A stretch of 24,591 nt of DNA from QHWK01 sp035259385 (GCA_035259385.1 DATFWL010000510.1:1-24591); one strand, 5' to 3'; shown: positions 14,845 to 24,465, counted from the first letter of the stretch. Notes: a model not told the origin generated them from the sequence alone. Made by a program: numbers and translations.

Positions 14845-17265
14845 CTACCGGCGGCGACCGCCGCCGCCGCGGAAGCCGCCGCCGCCGCCGCGGTAGCCGC
14901 CGCCGCTCGGGCGATAGCTGTTCGGGTTCGCGCTGCGCGAGCCGCTGTTGACCGCGCCCGCATCACGCGTGCGCTGCGCACCCTCGGAGCGAGCCGCGGA
15001 GTCGCGGTCGAGTTGTCCGACCGTGCTGTTGCCGGAGGCGGCGTTCTCCCGCGCCTGGTTCGCACGCTGCTGCGCCTGCTCGCGCTGCTGCGGCGTCGCC
15101 TCCGGCACGGAGTTCCAGCCGCCGTTGTCGTACTTCTGCCAGCCGCTGCCGCTGTTGCGGTACACGTTGCCGTCGCGTCCCGCGTAGACGTCGCCGCTGC
15201 CGGTGCGTGCGACGCCGGAGTTGTTGCCGATGCCGGCGCCATTGCGCGTGACCGCCGAGCCGCCGCCGCTCGTCTGCGTGCGCCGCGTCGTCGCGCCGGT
15301 CATGTTGTTGGTGACGCGCGAGGTCGTCGCCCAGTCGTTGCCTCGCCTGACGCCGGTCTGCCCCCAGCTGCCGTAGACGCTCGATCCCTGACGTGTCGCG
15401 CCGCGGGCGCCGGTGCGCGGGTTGTAGGCGGTTGCCGAACCGCGCGCGCCGTACGGCCCCCAGGCCGCCGCGCCGCGAGAGTAGGTTCCGGTCCTCGGGT
15501 TGTAGCGCGAGCCGACGCCCGCTCCACCGTACGGACCGTACGCGACGGCGCCGCGGCTGTACGCACCAGTCCACGGGTTGTACGACGCATGAAAGCCGTA
15601 AGTCGGGTAGTACGGATAGTAGGCGGGATAGAAGCCGCCGTAGCCGACGTACGGCGGATAGTAATAACCGGTGCCCCAGACGACGCAGCCCCACGCGACC
15701 ATCATTCCGGTGGCGGCGGCTGCCGTTGCGAAGACGACCGCGTCGCTGTTGTCCTCGACCACCGTCACGTTCGTGACGTTGTACGACGGCGAGCTCGGCG
15801 GGATTTCATAAATCTGGTTCGGCACCGATCCCGTGACTTCCCAGGGGCCGCTGGGACTGCGCGACATGAACCAGACGCCGTCGAAGCACATGTAGTAGAG
15901 GTCGCCGACCTTGATGATGTCCTTGTCGGTGTTGACCGCGCGCGCGACGGTGGTTTGCTCGATCGGCTGAAACTGCGGATCGCCCTGATAGGCCACCTCG
16001 GGCGCCTGCACTCCCTTCTTGTCGACGCTCGCCGTCTCCGGAATCTGTGCGAGCATCACCGCTTCCGCCGCCTCCTTCGTGCCAGGCACCGAGGCGAGGA
16101 CGCGCGACCGCGGGTGCTCGACCGGGATCTTCTTGAAGTCGTCGGGCAGCGTCTCGGTCGCAAACGTCCACGGGCCGGTGAAGTCTGGAGCGGAGAACCA
16201 TCGGCCGGACACGAGGAAGAACACCGGGCCGGTCTTGCCCAACCGGAAGAGGTCGCTCTCGGTGTTGCTCACCCACAGCAGCTTCGTGCCGCTGACCAGC
16301 AGATAACTCGGCGGGCCGTTCAGGAGGATCAGCTCCGCGGGCTTCGTGCTCACGAACACCTTCGGCACCTGGCCGCTCGCGAGCTTCGTGCCCGGCAGCG
16401 CAGCCTTCACGTCCTTCCAGTTGTCGTCAGCCGGCAGCTTCGAGAAGCTCGCCGGCAGATCGCCCGCCGCCGTCCACGGGCCTTCGAGTTTCGACGCCTG
16501 CAGCCAGCTCTGGTTGTTGCGGAGGTAGAACGTGCCTTTGGGCGGGTACTGAAACAGATCCCAGTTGGTGTTCACGGCGAACTTGAGATCGTTGTCCTTG
16601 ATCGGGCTCCAGATCGGATCCCCGTCGACGTTGACCAGCAGCGCGGTGCCGGTGCTGTAGAAGACGACGGGCGGGTCGGCCTTCAGGCCCTCGACGTTCT
16701 TGGGAACGATCTGGCTCTTGTCGATGGAGGCGAGCACGCGATCGAGCGCAAGGACGCGCTCGTCCGTGGGGATGGCGCTCTGGATGTCGGCGAGCACCGT
16801 CTTTTTCTGATCAGCCTCGAGCGTCTGGAAATTCGACTCGGTCACGCGGAAATCGGAGAAGCTGACCAGTCGCTCCGAGATGGCCACGCGCGTCGCGGCC
16901 TCGAGCTTGATCGTGCCGAGCGCCGCCTTCTGCGCGCCCTTCGGCATGTACGACACGGCGACGAAGGCGACCATCTGCTTCTGGTCGGTCCAACTCGCGA
17001 TCTGCGGCTGATACAGGAAGACGCCGGCACCACTTGGAGCCGTGTACGCGCGCGGCCAGCCGCCGTCGATGTCCGTTGACCGGGCCGCAGGCTTTGCTGC
17101 GGTCTTCGCCGCCGTCGGCGGTGCTGCCGGTTTTGCTGCCGCCGGCTGTCCCGCCGGCTTTTGTGCGGCCGTGGCGGCCTGTGCGGCGAACGCCGTCGTC
17201 GCTGGCGGGGCGAGCAGGCTGCACGCGGTCACCGCCGCGACCCACTGCTGCGCGGCGCGCATCAT
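14845..17265 (-). CDS. Large exported surface protein with two internal repeat families and Gly/Arg-rich tail
   Basis: This 806-residue protein has a signal peptide (1-28), an Ala/Pro/Lys-rich linker (29-62) and a mixed domain (68-215). Three units of about 50 residues follow, near 218-277, 329-381 and 440-489. Each has the pattern NT..D, a strand with Phe/Tyr, a Trp, then GPW and a closing LP/IP. A hydrophobic segment (508-530) leads into a Tyr/Pro-rich stretch. Residues 561-620 hold three copies of YNPxTGxYxRGAxAxGPYG-like sequence. The tail is rich in Gln/Asn/Ser and ends in GGGYRGGGGGFRGGGGRRR. It resembles proteins loosely annotated as carbohydrate-binding family V/XII, but no sugar-binding site can be shown. 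ATG 17265 has GGAGG about seven bases upstream. It follows the ABM gene by 43 bases. Confidence 0.82.
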   Translation of the reverse strand: MMRAAQQWVAAVTACSLLAPPATTAFAAQAATAAQKPAGQPAAAKPAAPPTAAKTAAKPAARSTDIDGGWPRAYTAPSGAGVFLYQPQIASWTDQKQMVAFVAVSYMPKGAQKAALGTIKLEAATRVAISERLVSFSDFRVTESNFQTLEADQKKTVLADIQSAIPTDERVLALDRVLASIDKSQIVPKNVEGLKADPPVVFYSTGTALLVNVDGDPIWSPIKDNDLKFAVNTNWDLFQYPPKGTFYLRNNQSWLQASKLEGPWTAAGDLPASFSKLPADDNWKDVKAALPGTKLASGQVPKVFVSTKPAELILLNGPPSYLLVSGTKLLWVSNTESDLFRLGKTGPVFFLVSGRWFSAPDFTGPWTFATETLPDDFKKIPVEHPRSRVLASVPGTKEAAEAVMLAQIPETASVDKKGVQAPEVAYQGDPQFQPIEQTTVARAVNTDKDIIKVGDLYYMCFDGVWFMSRSPSGPWEVTGSVPNQIYEIPPSSPSYNVTNVTVVEDNSDAVVFATAAAATGMMVAWGCVVWGTGYYYPPYVGYGGFYPAYYPYYPTYGFHASYNPWTGAYSRGAVAYGPYGGAGVGSRYNPRTGTYSRGAAAWGPYGARGSATAYNPRTGARGATRQGSSVYGSWGQTGVRRGNDWATTSRVTNNMTGATTRRTQTSGGGSAVTRNGAGIGNNSGVARTGSGDVYAGRDGNVYRNSGSGWQKYDNGGWNSVPEATPQQREQAQQRANQARENAASGNSTVGQLDRDSAARSEGAQRTRDAGAVNSGSRSANPNSYRPSGGGYRGGGGGFRGGGGRRR

Positions 17266-17308
17266 CACACTGCCTCCCGCCCGATGCGCATGCGACCGTC
17301 CGTCCGCG

Positions 17309-17629
17309 TCATCCTTGACGGCTGCAGACGTCCTCGACGTAGTCGAGGCCGCGGCTGCCGCCGGGAAGCAGGAACTCGACGACCGGCGCCTCGGTCGCAT
17401 TCTCGACCAGCGCGACCAGGCTGCGGAAGCGATCGGTCTGAAACTGCCGCTGCAGCGCGTCTTCGGACTGCCACTCTTCCGTGTAGCGGATTTTTCCTTT
17501 GTCGCCGACGTCGGCCGACACCGAGCAGGCAATGCAGCCCGGCTCAGCCCTGGTCGACGCCATCAACGAGTGGAGCGCTTCGGTCATGGAACGAGCCTTG
17601 CCGACTGGGACGAGCCACTGAATTGTCAT
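17309..17629 (-). CDS. Antibiotic biosynthesis monooxygenase (ABM) domain protein
   Basis: This 106-residue protein is a single ABM/YgiN-like ferredoxin-fold domain. Members act as small cofactor-free monooxygenases or quinol oxidases, or only share the fold. Visible family marks are AEPGCIACSVS (28-38), the IRYTEEWQS strand (48-55) and the TDRF helix (65-68). The C-terminal tail after residue 90 contains two Cys and no family feature. The start is uncertain: ATG 17629 fits the family's N-terminal strand but lacks a ribosome site. ATG 17650 and TTG 17665 are upstream options. It leads the minus-strand series that continues with the surface protein, though co-transcription is not proven. Confidence 0.8.
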   Translation of the reverse strand: MTIQWLVPVGKARSMTEALHSLMASTRAEPGCIACSVSADVGDKGKIRYTEEWQSEDALQRQFQTDRFRSLVALVENATEAPVVEFLLPGGSRGLDYVEDVCSRQG

Positions 17630-17854
17630 GCAAACATGCAGCGCGGTCATGCAAGTCCCCGTCAATCGCAGCGGGCTTGTGAGCCTGGTGCCGGCTTTGC
17701 GACGAACGCCTTACGAGCACTGTCCGTACCAAGTCCGCCCGGGTCGCGGTGATGCCCGGAATCGAACGGTCCTGCTGCGGCTGCGAGTCCGCCGCCGATC
17801 GCCGACGATCGCGTGCAGACAGAACGTGCTCCAGCTACATGGAGGCGCTCCGAA
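17630..17854. other. Divergent intergenic region between the ABM gene and the DUF481-like gene
   Basis: This 225-base gap should hold promoters in both directions. Three CATGCA copies lie at 17627-17632, 17635-17640 and 17648-17653, around the possible ABM starts. A TGG-N9-TTGC string at 17686-17700 has -24/-12 spacing but is far from the downstream start. Nothing else stands out. Confidence 0.4.
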
Positions 17855-18913
17855 ATGTCGGGCACGATTGGACGGGGGACTTGGGGCGTCGGGGGGCTGC
17901 GAGCGCTCGCGGTCGCGGGGTGCCTCGCGCTCTCGGTTCCCGCGGTCGCGGCGCCGAAAACGGATACCGTCATCCTGATCAATGGCGACCGGCTGACGTG
18001 CGAGATCAAGAAGTTGCAGCAGGCGCGCCTGACCGTCAGCACCGATCCGCTCGGCACGGCCTCGGTCCACTGGGGCGAGGTTGCCGCGGTCACCAGCCCG
18101 CGGGATTTCGAAGTGACAGTCCGTACAGGAGACCGCTTCTACGGTTCTCTTGGCCGCACCGCCGTGGCGGGGGAGCTGGTCGTCTCGTCCGCCACCGGCA
18201 CTGTCGCGACGCTGCAATTGTCAGACGTCACGTCGCTGGTGCCGATGTACAGCCGGCTGTGGAGCCGCCTCGACGGCAACCTGGATCTGGGCTTCACCTT
18301 CGCGCAGGCGAATCTCGAGACCCATTGGACCTTCAACGCCGGGACGACGTATCGAAGCGACAGGTACATCGTGACGGGAACATTGTCGTCGCAGCTCACG
18401 GCGCGCGAGGACGCGGATCGAACGTCGCGAAACACCATGTCGCTGAGCGCCAGGCGCCTGTTCAACAGTCGATGGTTCGCGACGGCGCTCGGACAGGTTC
18501 AGCAGAACGAAGAGCTGGACCTGGATCTCCGGACCGTCGGCGGCGGCGGCGTGGGCAAGGTGCTGTCCGAGACGAACCACCGGACGATTGCGCTATACAG
18601 CGGGCTGGTCTACACGCGCGAGCGTTTCGTGGAGTCGCCGGTCGCCAACCTCGCCGAGATCGCCGTCGGCGGGCAGGTCGATTTCTTTACCCCCAACAAC
18701 GACGACTTTTCCTTCACGAACAGCGTCGTCTCCTACTACAGCGTCACCGACCGGGCGCGCGCGCGCATCGAGCTGCAGAGCGCGTGGCGCCACGAATTCC
18801 TGAAGGACTTCTACTGGAGCCTGAACGGCATCGAGAGCTTCGACAGCGCTCCACCCGACAACGAGAAGAAGAACGACTTCTCGCTGAGCCTGGCGATCGG
18901 CTGGAAGTTCTAA
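17855..18913 (+). CDS. DUF481-like outer-membrane beta-barrel protein
   Basis: This 352-residue protein has a signal peptide (about 1-32, ending VPAVAAPK). A short N-terminal beta domain follows (VILINGDRLTCEIKKL to VAAVTS, residues 38-81), a form common before DUF481 barrels. From about residue 135 the sequence alternates in barrel fashion (LDGNLDLGFTFAQAN, YRSDRYIVTGTLSSQL, GLVYTRERFVESP, LSLAIGWKF) and ends in Phe, the usual C-terminal sign for outer-membrane insertion. The family includes salt-induced and putative outer-membrane proteins without a known substrate. ATG 17855 was chosen for GGAGG nine bases upstream (17841-17845). It stands alone, convergent with the sigma-54 regulator. Confidence 0.86.
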   Translation: MSGTIGRGTWGVGGLRALAVAGCLALSVPAVAAPKTDTVILINGDRLTCEIKKLQQARLTVSTDPLGTASVHWGEVAAVTSPRDFEVTVRTGDRFYGSLGRTAVAGELVVSSATGTVATLQLSDVTSLVPMYSRLWSRLDGNLDLGFTFAQANLETHWTFNAGTTYRSDRYIVTGTLSSQLTAREDADRTSRNTMSLSARRLFNSRWFATALGQVQQNEELDLDLRTVGGGGVGKVLSETNHRTIALYSGLVYTRERFVESPVANLAEIAVGGQVDFFTPNNDDFSFTNSVVSYYSVTDRARARIELQSAWRHEFLKDFYWSLNGIESFDSAPPDNEKKNDFSLSLAIGWKF

Positions 18914-18914
18914 C

Positions 18915-18993
18915 GGAAAGCAACCGCAGAGACCGCAGAGATCACAGAGAAGATATTGTTCTGCGCGCTCTGCGCGTTCTGCGGCTGCTTTCC
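18915..18993. repeat. Long imperfect hairpin of CGCAGAGA-like units between convergent genes
   Basis: The left arm at 18915-18940 (GGAAAGCAACCGCAGAG followed by ACCGCAGAG) pairs with the right arm at 18968-18993. Of 26 positions, 22 are complementary by my count. The left arm is built of CCGCAGAGA units and a variant TCACAGAGA; the right arm holds the reverse units TCTGCG. The inner part adds AGAA/TTCT pairing. It fills the gap between two convergent genes and could end transcription from both sides. The make-up matches the CGCAGAGA/CACAGAGA intergenic repeats known from several large bacterial genomes, so other copies are likely in this genome. Confidence 0.7.
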
Positions 18994-19013
18994 CACGTGT
19001 CGCTTCGATCTCT

Positions 19014-21020
<2,007 letters not shown>

Positions 21021-21108
21021 ACGAAGCCTCACTTTGGACTGCAACAGGCCGCAGCGTAGATGCCCTGCCACGGCGAATCTACTGACCCTTGGTGCACCGA
21101 TCTTTCGA

Positions 21109-21492
21109 TCAGTCGTGCGCGTCGCGGGCGATCGATCCGATCGCCGTCAGCAGCGTGTCCGCGTCGAACGGCTTCCACAGAAAGGCCACGCAGCCATTCC
21201 GCTGCGCGCGCTCGCGCACCCCTTCGTCGCGCCGGCCGGTCGTCATGATGATCGGCGGCGCGCCGCCGGCGGACCGGAGGCGCTGCTGCAGATCGATTCC
21301 CGACATGCCGCCGAGGCCGACGTCGAGGATCAGGCAGAGCGGAGACGCGGGCGGGGCGGCGATGTACGCCTCGGCGCAGTCGAACACCGCGGTTTCGAAC
21401 CCACTCGCCCGGAGGAGGCGCGCAATCGCCGCGCGCGACGGTTCGTCGTCCTCGACGACGGCGACGAGCGCGGATGTCGTGGCGTCCAGCAT
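21109..21492 (-). CDS. Stand-alone response regulator receiver domain
   Basis: This 127-residue protein is a lone CheY-like receiver without an output domain. The acidic pair is in VVEDDEP (15-16), the phospho-acceptor is Asp57 in LILDVGLGGMSG, the switch threonine is in IIMTTGR (84-85) and the conserved lysine is Lys107 in WKPF. It would take phosphate from a kinase and act by protein contact, or serve as a phosphate sink. ATG 21492 is the only sensible start, with no strong ribosome site. It lies 53 bases after the FixJ-like regulator and before the sigma-54 activator, so the upstream kinase is its likely partner. Confidence 0.92.
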   Translation of the reverse strand: MLDATTSALVAVVEDDEPSRAAIARLLRASGFETAVFDCAEAYIAAPPASPLCLILDVGLGGMSGIDLQQRLRSAGGAPPIIMTTGRRDEGVRERAQRNGCVAFLWKPFDADTLLTAIGSIARDAHD

Positions 21493-21545
21493 CAGGTGAA
21501 GGCAATGTAACGCGCGCGCGCCCGGCCCGCTATCGATCCTTGGTG

Positions 21546-22202
21546 CTACGGCGGCGCGCGGACCGGCTCGACACCGAGATCGATCGCGATGCGCGCGAGC
21601 GCGGCAATCGAATCGGTCTGCAGCTTGTCGAAGATCCGCGCGCGGTGCAGCTTGATCGTCCGCTCCGAGATGCCCAGATCCGCCGCGACCTGCTTGTTCA
21701 ATTGCCCGCTGATCAGGTGCGCGAATACCTCGCGCTCGCGCACGGTCAGCCGCTCGTACCGCTCGCGCACGCTCCGCAGGTGGGTACGGGCCGCACGGTT
21801 CGCGCTGTCCTGGACCAGCGCCCGCGACACCGCGTCGATCAGGACGGTGCCGTCCGCCGGCTTGATCAGGAAGTCGATCGCGCCGCGCTGAATCGCGCGC
21901 ACCGAATCGCGGACCTCGCCGTGGCCGGTCAGAAAGACGATCGGCAGCGGATTGTCGCACTGAGCGATGACGGTCTGGAGATCGAGACCGCTGGCGCCCG
22001 GCAGCCGCATGTCGAGCACGATGCAGCCGGGCGTGTGGCGCTCGAAGCGCGCCAGGAAGTCGTCGCCGCCGCCGTAGGTGCGCACCTCGAAACCCGCCGC
22101 CATGAGCAGCCGGCTCATCGCCTTGCGGGTCGGCTCTTCGTCGTCGACGATGTGCACGATCGCCCCGGGCGCGGGGAGGGGGCCGGCGGGCTGCGTCGTC
22201 AC
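21546..22202 (-). CDS. FixJ/NarL-type response regulator
   Basis: This 218-residue DNA-binding regulator has an N-terminal receiver with Asp20-Asp21 in HIVDDEEP, phospho-acceptor Asp64 in IVLDMRLPGASG, Thr92 in FLTGHGEV and Lys114 in LIKPADG. A LuxR-type helix-turn-helix spans about 150-210 (RLTVREREVFAHLISG, NKQVAADLGISERTIKLHR). The match to FixJ/TodT-type regulators is close. The GTG start at 22202 overlaps the kinase stop as GTGA, so kinase and regulator are made in step and are very likely cognate. Confidence 0.94.
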   Translation of the reverse strand: MTTQPAGPLPAPGAIVHIVDDEEPTRKAMSRLLMAAGFEVRTYGGGDDFLARFERHTPGCIVLDMRLPGASGLDLQTVIAQCDNPLPIVFLTGHGEVRDSVRAIQRGAIDFLIKPADGTVLIDAVSRALVQDSANRAARTHLRSVRERYERLTVREREVFAHLISGQLNKQVAADLGISERTIKLHRARIFDKLQTDSIAALARIAIDLGVEPVRAPP

Positions 22203-24127
22203 GCCAACACTCCCAGCGGCAGCGTGAACCGGAACGTCGCGCCGCCGTCGGCGTTGTTGCGCGCGTCGATCGTGCCGCGATGCGCCTCCAGCGTGCTCCG
22301 GACGATCGCCAGCCCGATGCCGACGCCGTCGGGCTTCGTGGTCATGAACGGCTGGAACAGGCGGCTGCTGACGTCCGGCGTCAGGCCCGATCCGCAGTCG
22401 GCCACCGATACCTCGACCGAGTCGCCGGCGACCGTGCTGTGCACGGTCACGCGCCGCCGTCCGGACGGGGTCGCTTTCATCGCATCCATCGCGTTGAGGA
22501 CGAGGTTCACCAGGACCTGCTGCAGCAGAATCTGATCGCCGACGACGATGCAGGGCGCGTCGGGCAGGTTGGCGACGATCTGAATGCGCCGCGCCGCGGC
22601 GTCGTGCGCGACCAGCTCGAGGCTTTCGCGGATGACCGCATGAATGTCGATCGGCGTGGTTTCGAGATCGTGCTGCCGGAGCATCGCCCGGTGGCGCTGC
22701 ACGATCTGGCTCGCGCGCGCGTCTTCGCTGCGGATGTCCCGCAGGATGTCGCGAAGGTCCTCGGCGGTGGCGCGATTCGACGTCACCAGCATCTCGGCGG
22801 CTTCGGCGTTGTGGAGGATCGAGCTCAGAGGCTGGTTGAGCTCGTGCGCGATCGACCCGGTGAGCGTCGCCATCGCCGAGCGCCGATCGACGTGGGCCGC
22901 GAGCGCGAAGCTGTGGCGGCTCTCGACCTCCGCCTTCTGCCGCGCCCGCCGCTCGAACAGCAGCGCCGCGATCGTCGCGGATTGAACGATGATGCCGCCG
23001 ATGACGATCAGGATCTCGCGCCGGTGATCGCGCCACAGGCTCGGCTCGCGGAACATCACCGTGCTGCCCACCGGCAGCCGCGCCGGGTCGACCTGCCAGC
23101 GTTCGAGCTGCCGCGCGTCGAACTTCAGCGTCGCAATTGCCTGGAACGGCATCACTTCGTGGACCGGCCGCTCGCGTGACAGTGCGGCGATCGCATGCTC
23201 TCCGATGATTGTCCCGACCTTGACGTAGTCGCGCATCAGGCCGCCGACGATGCCGCATCCCAGGAACTGCGCGCCGAGCATCACGGCGGGGCGGTTGGCC
23301 GTGCTGGACATCATCTCGCACAGCTGCCACGTGGGCATGACATTGCCGCGTTCGTCGACCTGGCCGCCGGCGATGAACAGGAGCGCGTGCTCGGGAAGCT
23401 GCGCGACCTCTTCGAGTGCGCCGAGCATGGTCGTCGCGGAAAGATCGGCGAACGTCAGCCCCGCGCGCCTCACGGCGGCTCCGAGATCCGCCTCGAGCGC
23501 CCGCTCGAGCGAAGAGATCCCCGCCGCGACAACGACGGTCGTGGCGTCGGGGAAGATGGCTTTCGCGGTCTCGAGCGCGTCGCCGTACCCCGATTCGAAC
23601 GACAGACTCGAGGCATGTCGAAGCGCCTTCGCGTCCGTGCGAACGCTACCGGCGTAGCTCGCGAACAGGACCGGCACGTCCGGCCAGAGCTCTTCGCGCA
23701 CGCCGGTGGCGAACGCGATGGCGCTCGACCCCACCGGCACGATCAAGTCGAGCCGTCGGTCCCGGTACTTCTCCCGGACTGCGGTCCGGAAGTGATCGGC
23801 CTGGCGCGCGTCCTGAAAGCGGACGGCGTCGAGGTATTCGAAGTACCAGGCTGGGGCATTGGGTCCCCCTTCGGCGCCGGCCACGTAGAAACCGTCGGTC
23901 AGCTGGCGGATCCACGACTGCGATGAATCGTCGGAGAAGATGACGAGCACCTGCGGGCTCGGCGGGAGCGGCGCAGCCGGCTCCTCCCCCGCGGTCTGAG
24001 GCGGGCGACCCTGGGCGGCCAGCAGCGGGACCGCCGCCGCCAGCAGCACCGCGAGTGCTTGCACGCGAACAGCGAACGATCGACGTCCGCGTGTGACGCC
24101 GTCGAGCAAGGAAGTCGTGGCCGTCAT
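22199..24127 (-). CDS. Sensor histidine kinase with periplasmic ABC-substrate-binding-like sensor domain
   Basis: This 642-residue kinase starts with a signal/anchor segment (about 17-38). A large extracytoplasmic domain (about 58-360) follows whose VLVIFSDDS, IVPVGSSAIAF, VPVLFASYAG and ATTVVVAAG segments resemble ABC_sub_bind (PF04392) binding proteins. One membrane helix lies at 372-392. The cytoplasmic kinase core has His428 in GSIAHELNQPLSSILHNAEA, the N box NLVLNAMDAM (541-550), DCGSG (577-581) and GIGLAI (603-608). This is a FixL/DctB-like core. The ligand is unknown. ATG 24127 keeps the signal segment near the N-terminus; ATG 24277 lies behind a GGAGGGG string but would add 50 residues of unlikely sequence. 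It heads the signalling operon. Confidence 0.92.
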   Translation of the reverse strand: MTATTSLLDGVTRGRRSFAVRVQALAVLLAAAVPLLAAQGRPPQTAGEEPAAPLPPSPQVLVIFSDDSSQSWIRQLTDGFYVAGAEGGPNAPAWYFEYLDAVRFQDARQADHFRTAVREKYRDRRLDLIVPVGSSAIAFATGVREELWPDVPVLFASYAGSVRTDAKALRHASSLSFESGYGDALETAKAIFPDATTVVVAAGISSLERALEADLGAAVRRAGLTFADLSATTMLGALEEVAQLPEHALLFIAGGQVDERGNVMPTWQLCEMMSSTANRPAVMLGAQFLGCGIVGGLMRDYVKVGTIIGEHAIAALSRERPVHEVMPFQAIATLKFDARQLERWQVDPARLPVGSTVMFREPSLWRDHRREILIVIGGIIVQSATIAALLFERRARQKAEVESRHSFALAAHVDRRSAMATLTGSIAHELNQPLSSILHNAEAAEMLVTSNRATAEDLRDILRDIRSEDARASQIVQRHRAMLRQHDLETTPIDIHAVIRESLELVAHDAAARRIQIVANLPDAPCIVVGDQILLQQVLVNLVLNAMDAMKATPSGRRRVTVHSTVAGDSVEVSVADCGSGLTPDVSSRLFQPFMTTKPDGVGIGLAIVRSTLEAHRGTIDARNNADGGATFRFTLPLGVLA

Positions 24128-24286
24128 CGGAGCCGCCGGGGGCGCCCGTGGGTAGGCTGTCCCCCTGGTCTGGGTGCCTCGACTGTCCCATCGCGGCCCT
24201 CCGACGGGCTGTGCACAATCGGCAAGGGGGGGCCGGATGCCGATTTGTCGGCACGAAATAATGGTTTCGCCCGACATCTCAGGGCC

Positions 24287-24306
24287 CCCTCCGACATAAC
24301 GGAGGG
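24287..24306. promoter_or_regulatory. Perfect hyphenated dyad, candidate operator
   Basis: CCCTCCG and CGGAGGG are perfect 7-bp inverted arms separated by ACATAA. It sits about 160 bases from both divergent starts. It could bind a dimeric regulator such as the FixJ-like protein, but 7-bp dyads also arise by chance in GC-rich DNA. Confidence 0.4.
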
Positions 24307-24402
24307 CGTTCCACGCACGATCTCACGACGTCCACTCCGCGCTCGGCCGATTCCACTCCGAACAACGTCTGATAAGGACGTCAGGTCGCCTGCCGCACCG
24401 CG

Positions 24403-24418
24403 TGGCACCTCGCGTGCT
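24403..24418 (+). promoter_or_regulatory. Candidate sigma-54 (-24/-12) promoter of the exported-protein gene
   Basis: TGGCAC, five bases, then GTGCT. The GG (24404-24405) and GC (24416-24417) pairs are separated by exactly ten bases, the fixed spacing of sigma-54 promoters; the only mismatch in the core -12 element is G for the first T of TTGC. Transcription would start near 24429, leaving a leader of about 37 bases before ATG 24466. A sigma-54 activator is encoded in the adjacent operon. Confidence 0.45.
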
Positions 24419-24465
24419 CTACGCACGAACGGTACGTGGTCGACCCCTTCCAACGGAGTATGCAT

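Larger units (their letters stand above)
24128..24465. other. Divergent control region of the signalling operon and the exported-protein gene
   Basis: This 338-base gap has no convincing gene. It contains a short dyad TGCCGA-TTTG-TCGGCA at 24238-24253, CCGACAT copies at 24271-24277 and 24291-24297, a larger dyad at 24287-24306 and a -24/-12-like promoter at 24403-24418. It must carry promoters for both directions. Confidence 0.5.

Noticed and set aside
14845..14900. GCC-rich tandem stretch as a DNA repeat or CRISPR-like array
   Set aside because: It is explained by Gly/Arg codons of the surface protein's tail; there are no spacers.
15013..17079. Plus-strand open frame of 688 codons opposite the surface protein gene
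   Set aside because: No signal peptide, motif or ribosome site; the minus-strand frame has repeats and a signal peptide.
14845..17265. Assigning the surface protein as a carbohydrate-binding protein
   Set aside because: The resemblance is to loosely annotated proteins; no aromatic binding platform or catalytic domain can be shown from sequence.
17686..17701. Second -24/-12-like string (TGG-N9-TTGC) upstream of the DUF481-like gene
   Set aside because: GG to GC spacing is right, but TGGTGC deviates from TGGCAC and the leader would be about 140 bases; strings of this quality are expected by chance in GC-rich DNA.
24128..24277. Longer form of the sensor kinase from ATG 24277
   Set aside because: A GGAGGGG string lies upstream, but the extra 50 residues would push the signal segment far inside and have unlikely composition.
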